Below are positions 9,989-17,479 of a stretch of DNA of 64,000 nt, in pieces. Made by a program: the position numbers and the translations under genes. Every line of letters begins with the position of its first letter. Within the stretch, counting starts at the first letter, position 1. The notes under the pieces were generated by a model. The model saw only the letters and a list, made by a program, of their open reading frames with translations. It made no database searches and was not told the origin of the DNA. Origin of the DNA: Choricystis sp. odSpoLacu1 (taxonomy: Eukaryota > Chlorophyta > Trebouxiophyceae); NCBI GenBank assembly GCA_958009055.1, contig OY253658.1:124001-188000 (forward strand), read 5' to 3'.

Positions 9989-11314
9989 ATGCGGCGGCTA
10001 GCAGTAGCTCTTCTACACGCCAACCGACGCGCCGCGTCGACCGCGGCCCCGTCGGCCGTCGCGGCCGACGTCGCTGCCGCGGCCGACGCTGTGCCACGCC
10101 GCGAGTGGACGCTCTCCGACGACGCGCGCGCGTGGAGGCGCGTCCTCGCCGCCGCCCGGGAGCGCAAAGCGCCGCCGCCGGGCGCGCTGCATGCTGCCGC
10201 GGCCGCCCTGGCGGCCAGGCTGGCGCCCAGCGCGCGGCCAGACTCGGCTGTCGCGCCCGCGGCCGCAGCAGCGTGTGTCGCTGGCCTTGCGGCCGCGCGC
10301 ACGGGGGTGCCGCCCTCTCAAACCACCCGCATCCGCATCGGGCTGGCGCTGGAGATTGTGACCGACCCCGCCGACGCGCGGCGTGCGCTGTCGGGGCTGG
10401 CGTCATTGAAGTGGCCTGCTGGTGGTGGCGAAACGGCGACCGCACTTGCAGCCACGGCAGCCCTCGCCGACACCCTCACCCCCGTCGCTGCCGCCTCCAT
10501 CGTGCTGTCCCTGGCAGAACTGGGCGTGCGGCCGCCGGCACATGTGGCCGCGGTCGCAGCGCGCGCGCTGGTGGGGGCGCGCGCGGCGCCGAGCGCGGCC
10601 GACGCGGCGGCGGCACTGCGTGCCGCGGCCCTCACAGACGCGCCGCCGCCGCCACCCCGCGCGCTGACGGTGCTGTCATTAGCCGCAGCCTCCCGCAACC
10701 GGCTGGGCGCTCCACCCGCCGCCCGCGGCCTGGCCCGCGCCCTGGCCGCGCTGGCGCGGCTGGCCCCGCTCGGCGGCACGCCCCCGCCGCACGCGGTCGC
10801 GGCACTCTCCGAAGCGCTGCGCTCCCGCCTCACCCCCGACCCGTTAAATCCGACCGCCTACCGCTCCCCCGCCGCCCGCCATGTGGCCACCGCCCTGCAC
10901 AGCCTGGGCGCGCTGCGGGCGGCGCCGGATCCGACGCTCGCGGCGGCCGCCGCGCGCGCGCTCAAAGCGACGCGCGCGCGCCAGCCCAACTGCGCCGTCG
11001 CGTTGCAGGGGCTGGCCCTGTTGGCATCCCCACCACCCCCCGACGCCGCCGCCTGGCTGGCCGCCCGCGCGGCGGCGGGGGGGGACGTCCCCCCCCGCGA
11101 CGCCGCGCGCGTGCTGTGGTCGGCGGCCGTGCTGGGTGCGCCGCTGGACCCGCCCGTCAAGGCCCGCTTGGTGGCGGTCGTGGCGGGGGCCGCCCGAGAC
11201 GGCACCCTGACCCGCACCGACGCGGGCTATGTGGTGAGTGCGGCGGAGGAGGAGGCGGGGGAGGGTGGGGGTGACGGGAGCGGGCTGGGTGCAGTTGCCG
11301 CAGTGCTGCGTTAG
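9989..11314 (+). CDS. Organelle-targeted alpha-helical repeat protein (OPR/HPR/FASTK-like)
   Basis: 441 residues, single exon. ATG at 9989 is chosen because the upstream in-frame codon at 9968 is GTG. The N-terminus (MRRLAVALLHANRRAAST) is a classic Arg-rich amphipathic organelle leader. The rest is Ala-rich paired helices with a repeating look: SIVLSLAELGVRPPA, ALHSLGALRAAPD and ARVLWSAAVLGAPLD. The pattern, a Leu/Trp followed by a small residue, then LG and P, is seen in octotricopeptide, heptatricopeptide and FAST-kinase-like organellar RNA-binding proteins. A role in plastid or mitochondrial RNA processing or translation is inference. No RAP or nuclease domain is visible at the C-terminus. 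A TGTAA motif lies 45 nt after the stop codon. Confidence 0.55.
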   Translation: MRRLAVALLHANRRAASTAAPSAVAADVAAAADAVPRREWTLSDDARAWRRVLAAARERKAPPPGALHAAAAALAARLAPSARPDSAVAPAAAAACVAGLAAARTGVPPSQTTRIRIGLALEIVTDPADARRALSGLASLKWPAGGGETATALAATAALADTLTPVAAASIVLSLAELGVRPPAHVAAVAARALVGARAAPSAADAAAALRAAALTDAPPPPPRALTVLSLAAASRNRLGAPPAARGLARALAALARLAPLGGTPPPHAVAALSEALRSRLTPDPLNPTAYRSPAARHVATALHSLGALRAAPDPTLAAAAARALKATRARQPNCAVALQGLALLASPPPPDAAAWLAARAAAGGDVPPRDAARVLWSAAVLGAPLDPPVKARLVAVVAGAARDGTLTRTDAGYVVSAAEEEAGEGGGDGSGLGAVAAVLR

Positions 11315-11358
11315 ATTGGGAGGAAAATGTGTTTTCATTTATTCATGTAGTTTTCGTT

Positions 11359-11363
11359 TGTAA
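11359..11363 (+). promoter_or_regulatory. TGTAA polyadenylation-type motif
   Basis: TGTAA about 45 nt after the stop of the helical-repeat gene, in an A/T-rich 3' flank. This is the common green-algal poly(A) signal; on its own it is weak evidence. Confidence 0.35.
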
Positions 11364-11487
11364 CAAAAGCATGTTGAGGGGTTGTGTTGGTACACAGGCA
11401 CAATGATTCTACAGAGTAGGGGAACGTGTGTTGAAAAGGGGACGTGACGAAAAATGAATGAAACAAACAAACCACTCTCCCACATCA

Positions 11488-12860
11488 TCACACCACCAAG
11501 GGCGCCGCCGCCGCGCCATACGGCCTCGGCACCGCCAGCTGCGGGTGGGCCGCCAGGCGGGCCAGGGCTTCATCCGCGCGCGCCGCAACTTTGAGCGACG
11601 CGCCGTCGTCGGCGCGCGTCGGCCCAATATTCACCACAGCCAGCGCACCCCCCCCATCCAGGCAGGCTTGGGCCAGCCTGAACGCGGAGAATACTTGGAG
11701 GGAGGTGCCGACCGCGAGCAGCAGGTCGGCGGAGGAGGAGGCGGCTTTGGCGGTGGCCGCGACAGTGGGGTCGAGGGACGCGCCGAAAAACACGACGTCC
11801 GGCATCTGGACGCCGCCACAGACGCTGCAGGGCGGCACGATGAAGGCAGCCCCCGCATCTGCGAGTTCGACGTCGCCGTCGGGGCGGACGACGGGGATGG
11901 AGACGGCGCCCGCTTCCGAGCCGGCGTGCGCTTCCTCCAGCCCCGCCCCCGCTCTCGCCAGGCCGCCGGGTTCGTTTGCGCCGCAGGGAGACGCTGCTGA
12001 TGCCGCCGCCCGGGCGGCAGCTGCGGCTGCGGCTCCCGGGTTGGCGGCTGCGAGGACGTCCTGGAAGGCGGCGCGCGGAGTGCGCGCGCCGCAGGAGAGA
12101 CACTTGACGACGTGCGTCGTGCCGTGCAGCTCCAGCACGTTACGTGATCCAGCGGCCTGGTGCAGCCTGTCCACGTTCTGCGTGATGATGCGGGACACCC
12201 AGCCCGCTTTCTCCAGCGTGGTCAGAGCGTCGTGCGCTGCGTTGGGGCGGGTGGACGCAAAGTCGGGCCAGCCGGCAAAGGAGCGGGCCCAATAACGCGC
12301 GCGCGCGCCGACGCGGACGACACAAACTGCTGGTGCGTCACCGGCACGAAGCCGGTGGCATACGCGCCGCGCCCGGGGCTCCTATAGTCTGGGACCCCGC
12401 TCGCTGTCGACGTGCCAGCGCCGGTTAAAACGACCACGTTGAGGGCGGAGGCAACGGCGTCGGCGAGCGCGTCGAGCGCGGCGGTCGAAAGCGGTTCGGA
12501 TTCAGGTACAGTGGAGCGACCAGGGCTCGCGCGCGCACCAACGACGGCGATAGGAGGTGGGCCAGACGGGCGCACACCGCCCACGACGAGCTCACCGGCC
12601 GAGTTGACTCGGTCTTGGCCGCCCTTCCACTCAAGGCCTTTGGAGGCGGCCCGCAGTCTGTGGGCGGGTGTCGGCGGCGCCCAGAACGATGGCCGAGTTG
12701 TGCTGGGCGTGGACGACGCAGCCCGCCGGCCGCGACCCCCGGCCAACAGGCTGGGGGCGGGTAAAAGGGGCGCCCACGACGCGCGCGCGGAGCGCGGCGT
12801 GGACGACGCGTCCCGCCGGCCGCGCGCCGCTGTCAACAGGCAGCGGGCGTGCCGTAACAT
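11488..12860 (-). CDS. Class II-like (SIRT4-type) NAD-dependent sirtuin, organelle-targeted
   Basis: About 456 residues. The start at 12860 gives MLRHARCLLTAARGRRD, a mitochondrial/plastid-type leader. The sirtuin core is clear: NVVVLTGAGTSTASGVPDYRS (NAD-binding GAGxS), RYWARSFAGWPDF, IITQNVDRLHQAAGS, ELHG with the catalytic His, CLSC and CSVC zinc pairs, and LLLAVGTSLQVF. The sequence between the two zinc pairs carries an Ala-rich insert of about 80 residues. The reading frame breaks once, in the (CG)n tract 12296-12308 between VSSASARAR and YWARSF, and closes again if one CG unit is removed. A GC-rich segment of the leader (12706-12845) is an imperfect duplication. The gene is head-to-head with the methyltransferase-phosphatase fusion. 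Substrates cannot be predicted. Confidence 0.85.
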
Positions 12861-13048
12861 GGAGGCCTGTCTGGCTGGAGCGCTCTGTGTGGGCGGCCCC
12901 GTAACGACAGCGCGGGGAGGGAATGGGCCCTGCTTTTCGCGAAACTGTGCGCGTGTGTCTTCACGACGTCGACACTGTCGACTCTCAAGCCCCACTTTTT
13001 TCTGTGTTGCCCCTTGTGCCCGCATTGGGCCCGGCGGGGGTGCACGCA

Positions 13049-14464
13049 ATGGCCGAGCCACCACCTGCTGCCCTGCTCACCTTCACCATCCCCCTCCCTC
13101 CCTCCCACACACTCACCGTCGTCTCCGACCCGTGCGGCACCACCTTCCCCTCCCTCGGGGCCGGCCTCTGGCACGCCGCCTCCGACCTGGCCGAGTTTGT
13201 GGCGTCCGTGCCGAGTGGTGGCTGGTGGGACTCTTGCACGTCCGTCGTGGAGTTGGGAGCACGGTGCGGCGTCCCCGGCCAAGCGGCCGCACTGGCCGGC
13301 ACAGCGTCCGTTGTGTGCACAGACACGGCAGCCGCCCTGCCGTGCCTCACCGCCAACGTGGCAGCCAACGCACTGAGCGTCAGTGTGGTCGAGCTGGATT
13401 GGAGGACAGTGGAACAGACAGGGGAGGTGCCACCCGACGTCCCTGCCTCACCCTCCCTTGTTCTCGCTGCCGACGTCGCCTACGACGACAGTGCATGGCC
13501 CGCGCTGGCAGCCACCCTCACCGCCCTGCTCCTCCCCAACACAAACCAAGCCTGGCTGGCCCTGCCGTCCCGCGCCGAGAGCGTCGCGTTTCACACCGCC
13601 GCGCTCGCGCCGGCCGGCCTGGCGTGGCGCCCGCTGCGGCGGTGCCCGCCACGGGAGGAGGGCGCCCACGCCGTGACCCTGTGGCAAGTGTGGAAGCCGG
13701 TGGAGGGCCCAGGGCGGGCGCTGTTTGTGCTGGATTTTGATTGGACGGTCATTGAAGCCAACTCAGACACCGTGGCCCTGGCTGCGCTGGACGCTGCGTC
13801 ATCATCAACAGCCGCCACGGATGCCATGAAGGCGGCGTATACGGCGGGGCGAGGGTGGACGGCCGCCATGGATGCCGGGTTAAAGGCTGGGGCGAAGGCG
13901 GTGGGCGACGCGGAGACCGCGCGGTGTGTCGTAACCAACGCTGTCGTGTGGATCCACCTGGCTCCCCGCATCGCCAACGCGGTAACGGCCGCCAAACGCA
14001 CCGGCCACCGCGTGGCGATCGTGTCGGACGCGAACGATGTTTTCATTCGGGACCGGTTGGCCGCGGCCGACGTCGCCGTCTCCACCGCCGTCACCAACCC
14101 CGCCGCCTGGCGCGCCGACGGATCGCTGGCTGTGTCGCCCGCCGTGCCTGTCGACGGCCCACCCCACGGGTGCCCGGCATGCCCGCCCAACCTGTGCAAA
14201 GGGCGGGAGGCGGAGAGAGAGTTGATTGCGTTTCCTCCGCCTGCCCGCCTTGTCGTCGCTGGTGACGGCGCCAACGACGCGTGCGCGGCCGCGCGTGCGG
14301 GCCCGCGCGACGCGGTGCTGGTGCGCACCGTCTACCCAGACGGCCGCCAGACTCCGCTGGCGAGGGGGCGGGAGGACTGGGGGCATGGTGGACCACGGAT
14401 TGTCGAGTGGGCGACGGCGGACGCGCTGGGGGCGGCGCTAGAGCGAGAGGTAGAACAGAGGTGA
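13049..14464 (+). CDS. Fusion: METTL21-type methyltransferase plus PHOSPHO1/2-type HAD phosphatase
   Basis: 471 residues in one uninterrupted exon from the preferred ATG at 13049; an in-frame ATG at 12923 would add 42 residues but crowds the divergent sirtuin gene. The N-terminal half is a class I methyltransferase of the lysine-methyltransferase (METTL21/FAM86) group: VVELGARCGVPG (SAM loop), VVCTD, and ADVAYDD, which fits the family's DxxY. The C-terminal half is a PHOSPHO1/2-like phosphatase: LFVLDFDWTVIEANSD (HAD motif I), VAIVSDAND (motif II), PPNLCKGRE (motif III Lys) and VVAGDGANDACAA (motif IV). That family removes phosphate from small metabolites such as phosphoethanolamine, phosphocholine or pyridoxal phosphate. 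Both catalytic sets look complete, so the chain may be bifunctional. I do not know a described protein with this pairing. Confidence 0.8.
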   Translation: MAEPPPAALLTFTIPLPPSHTLTVVSDPCGTTFPSLGAGLWHAASDLAEFVASVPSGGWWDSCTSVVELGARCGVPGQAAALAGTASVVCTDTAAALPCLTANVAANALSVSVVELDWRTVEQTGEVPPDVPASPSLVLAADVAYDDSAWPALAATLTALLLPNTNQAWLALPSRAESVAFHTAALAPAGLAWRPLRRCPPREEGAHAVTLWQVWKPVEGPGRALFVLDFDWTVIEANSDTVALAALDAASSSTAATDAMKAAYTAGRGWTAAMDAGLKAGAKAVGDAETARCVVTNAVVWIHLAPRIANAVTAAKRTGHRVAIVSDANDVFIRDRLAAADVAVSTAVTNPAAWRADGSLAVSPAVPVDGPPHGCPACPPNLCKGREAERELIAFPPPARLVVAGDGANDACAAARAGPRDAVLVRTVYPDGRQTPLARGREDWGHGGPRIVEWATADALGAALEREVEQR

Positions 14465-14669
14465 AACATATGTCTTTGCGGCGCTGGAGCGTGAGGTAGA
14501 AGGATAGAGAGAGCTGATTTCATGTTTTCTTGGTAACACGAAACGAAATGTTGTTCGTCGTATGTTCTCGAACCCTCACTTCGTTGCCGCGAATCAGCGC
14601 GCCCCGCGCGCGCTGATTGTTTCTTGTTCGAGCGAGAAAAAAGAAAGGGCAACGCACACACACCCTCCC

Positions 14670-15892
14670 TCAAGCCAGCCGCTTGCGCGCCGCCATGCAC
14701 GCCACGTCCACATAGCGGCAGGAATAGCCCCACTCGTTGTCGTACCACGCATAAATTTTGATCAGGACACCATCCACGACTTGTGTGCACGCGGCGTCCA
14801 CAATCGAGCTCCGCGAATCGCCGGTATAGTCCGCCGACACAAGAGGCCGCGTCTCAAAGCCCAGCACGCCAGAGAGTTCCCCCTTGGCCGCGGCCGCCAG
14901 CGCGCCATTAATCTCCTCCACACTCGTCGCCCGGCTGGCCACAAACACGCAGTCGGTCAGCGACCCATTCAGCAGCGGCACCCGCACCGCCAACCCGTTG
15001 AGCTTGCCCTTGAGCTGCGGGAAGACAAGAGCAATCGCTTTCGCGCTGCCCGTCGACGTCGGCGCCAGCGACGTCATGCCCGACCTCGCCCGCCGCAGGT
15101 CAGACTTTTTTGTGTTGCACGCGTCCACAATGGTCTGCGTGTTGGTGACGTCATGAATGGTGGTGATGCAGCCGCGGTCGATGCCAACGGTGTCGAGGAT
15201 CACTTTGACGATCGGGGCCAGGCAATTAGTGGTACAAGAGGCAGCCGTCACAATGGGGTCATCCGCATCCCACGCGTCGTGGTTCACGCCGTACACCACG
15301 TTGGTGACGGGGCGGGTGGGGTCGTCGATCGGGGCCGACACGACGACGGCTTTCGCGCCGGCATCCAGGAAGGGTTGCAGAGCGGCCCGCGTCAGAAACT
15401 TGCCGGAGCACTCCAGCACGATGTCGATCTTGAGGTTGGCGATGGGGATCTGGGGAAAGGAGTGGTTGGGAAGGAAAGAGGGGAGAGGGTGAGGGTGACG
15501 TTTTCGAGCACGCCTCAACCACACACACACGCACACACTCCTGCCTCGATCACTCCCTCTCACTCCATTCTCACATCAGCCGGCTTGTCAAACTTGGTGA
15601 ACGCGACGTCAAACGGCGCCCCCCCGGGCGCCGTCACGCTGAACTTGGTCCCATCCTCCGACGCGGCGCACTCCCCAAACACGCCCTGCACACTGTCCCA
15701 CTGCAGCAGGTAGGCGGCTGTTTCCGCCACTGCGTGGGGATCGTTGATGGCCACAATGTCAAACGGGATGTCGCCATTCGCAGCAGTCGCGCCGGCCGCG
15801 CGGCCGACCGCGCCGAGCGCGCGGCGCATGGCGAGGCGCCCGATGCGGCCAAACCCGTTGATGAGGGCGCGAGGGCGGGTAGTGTCGGTCAT
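14670..15892 (-). CDS. ArsJ-associated-type glyceraldehyde-3-phosphate dehydrogenase
   Basis: 365 residues from exons 15892-15575 and 15449-14670 (phase 0). It has the NAD loop INGFGRIGRL, an Asp after the second strand (AIND, Asp51) indicating NAD rather than NADP, the catalytic AASCTTNC (Cys178) and its partner His205. The His segment reads CITTIHDVTNTQTIVD instead of the usual TTVHAxTxxQ of housekeeping enzymes. That variant, together with LECSGKF, TRPLVSADYTGDSRSSI and KIYAWYDNEWGY, is what I know from the GAPDH encoded beside arsJ in bacterial arsenic operons. That enzyme uses arsenate in place of phosphate and releases 1-arseno-3-phosphoglycerate. There is no obvious transit peptide, so it is probably cytosolic. 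A PGK-like gene and ArsJ lie just upstream on the other strand, which supports the reading. An ordinary second GAPDH remains possible. Confidence 0.8.
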
Positions 15893-15995
15893 GGTGTGGA
15901 GTGGAGTGTATGGGGCGTCGACCGCTGGTGAAAAAGACGGAAAAGCAGTGGTACTAGGGGGAACAAAAGCACATTTTCACCGAAAAAAACTCGCC
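15893..15995. promoter_or_regulatory. 103-bp divergent promoter of the GAPDH and PGK-like genes
   Basis: Only 103 bp separate the two start codons, so promoter and 5' leaders of both genes must share it. It contains A-rich tracts close to the PGK-like start. Co-regulation, for example by arsenate or phosphate status, is inference. Confidence 0.5.
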
Positions 15996-17282
15996 ATGTC
16001 CTGCTGCAAAAAGCCGGCCGCCAACGCGCCTCCCTCCTGGATGGCGCGCGCCTGCGTGGACGGTCTGCCCGACGCGTCGTTCGCCGACGGCGCCGTCGTG
16101 CTGGTGCGGTCGGATTTAAACGTGCCGCTGGCCAAGGACGGCACCCCGCTTGACGACGCGCGCGTCACGGCGGCCGCCCCCACACTGAGCTACGTGACGG
16201 AGAGAGGGGCGCGCGTGTTGTTTGTGACGCACGTGGGGAGGCCCAAAGGGAAAGACGCGAGCCTGTCGACCGCAGCGCTGGTGCCGTTGCTGCGGGCGGC
16301 ACTACCCGGCGTCACCATCACCCACGTGCCCGCGTGCGTGGGGCCTGAAGTGGAGGCCGCGCTGGCAGCTGCGCCCGCAGGCAGCATCCTGCTGTTAGAA
16401 AACATCAGATTCGAGCCTGGCGAAACCGCCAACGATCCCACCTTTGCCACCGCGCTTGCTGCCCCCGCCACCACCTACGTCAACGACGCCTTTGGCGCCG
16501 CCCACCGCGCCCACGCCTCCACCGCGGGCGTGGCCGATGCCGTGCGGGCGCGTGGCGGCGCCGCCGTGCTGGGCCTGTTGATGCGGGCAGAGCTGGCCGC
16601 CCTCGGCCGCTCCCTCTGCTGCCCCCGCCGTCCGTTGCTTGCCGTCGTGGGTGGCGCCAAACCGTCCACCAAGGCCAGCGTCATTGACAAGCTGGCGGCG
16701 CACGCTGATTTTGTGGCGTTGGCGGGGGGGCTGGCAAACACCTTCATCGTCGCTGCCGGTGGCTACGTCGGCGCCAGCGCGGTCGCGACCAGCGCCCTGG
16801 CCGACGCGCGCGCCACGCTGGCCGACGCGACTGCGCGGGGAGCTCCCATCACCCTGCCTGTTGACTCCGTCGCGGCGCGCAGTCTGGATGATGGTGAGTC
16901 CGCTGTCGTCGTTCCCGCCGACGCTGTCCCTGCTGGCCTCCTCGCCCTCGACGCCGGCCCCGCCACTGTCGCCGCCCTGGCCGCCGCCGCCGCCGCCGCC
17001 GCCACCATCGTGTGGAACGGCCCCCTGGGCGCGTTTAAGAGTGCGCCGTTTGACGCGGGCACGCGCGCGCTGGTTGAAGCCATGGCCCACCTGGGCGACG
17101 CCACCCATACCATTGTCGGGGGTGGCCACACGGTGGCTGCTGTGAATGCTGCAGGGCTGGCCCACAAGTTTGGGCACGTGTCCACGGGGGGAGGGGCGTC
17201 GCTCGAGCTGCTGGAGGGGCGCGTGCTGCCTGGCGTGGCCGCGCTGGACGAGGGGGCGGGGTTGGCGGGTGTATGTGCGTGA
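15996..17282 (+). CDS. Phosphoglycerate kinase-like protein with altered nucleotide-site residues
   Basis: 428 residues, single exon, normal PGK length. Positions that bind 3-phosphoglycerate are kept: Asp40 and Asn42 (RSDLNVPL), Arg56, His79 and Arg82 (VTHVGRPKG), Arg138 (LLENIRFEPGE) and Arg171 (NDAFGAAHRAHAS). Lys222 and Lys226 (VGGAKPSTK) and Asn341 also remain. Two positions on the nucleotide side differ from the usual consensus: NGPxGVFE is NGPLGAFK (Glu to Lys348), and GGGD(S/T) is GGGHT (Asp to His378). Those residues contact the ribose and the Mg-nucleotide in known PGKs. The N-terminus is MSCCKKPAAN, with no clear transit peptide. The gene sits between an ArsJ-type GAPDH and ArsJ. 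It may be a working but diverged PGK, or a paralogue adapted to 1-arseno-3-phosphoglycerate. Confidence 0.85.
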   Translation: MSCCKKPAANAPPSWMARACVDGLPDASFADGAVVLVRSDLNVPLAKDGTPLDDARVTAAAPTLSYVTERGARVLFVTHVGRPKGKDASLSTAALVPLLRAALPGVTITHVPACVGPEVEAALAAAPAGSILLLENIRFEPGETANDPTFATALAAPATTYVNDAFGAAHRAHASTAGVADAVRARGGAAVLGLLMRAELAALGRSLCCPRRPLLAVVGGAKPSTKASVIDKLAAHADFVALAGGLANTFIVAAGGYVGASAVATSALADARATLADATARGAPITLPVDSVAARSLDDGESAVVVPADAVPAGLLALDAGPATVAALAAAAAAAATIVWNGPLGAFKSAPFDAGTRALVEAMAHLGDATHTIVGGGHTVAAVNAAGLAHKFGHVSTGGGASLELLEGRVLPGVAALDEGAGLAGVCA

Positions 17283-17479
17283 AAAGGGGAAAGGTTTCTT
17301 TGTCCACGAAAACAATGGGCGGGCTGTGTGCCTGAAAAGGAAGGAAGGACCACAACCGCCGAGTGTGAAGACGCGAGAAGTGTGTGTAAACAAGGCGTCG
17401 GGACCAACGACGCCAGTTTTATTCGCCCATTGCTTTCCGCGGTCTGTGCGGGAGGCACCTCCCTCCCCTCTCTGCCACG

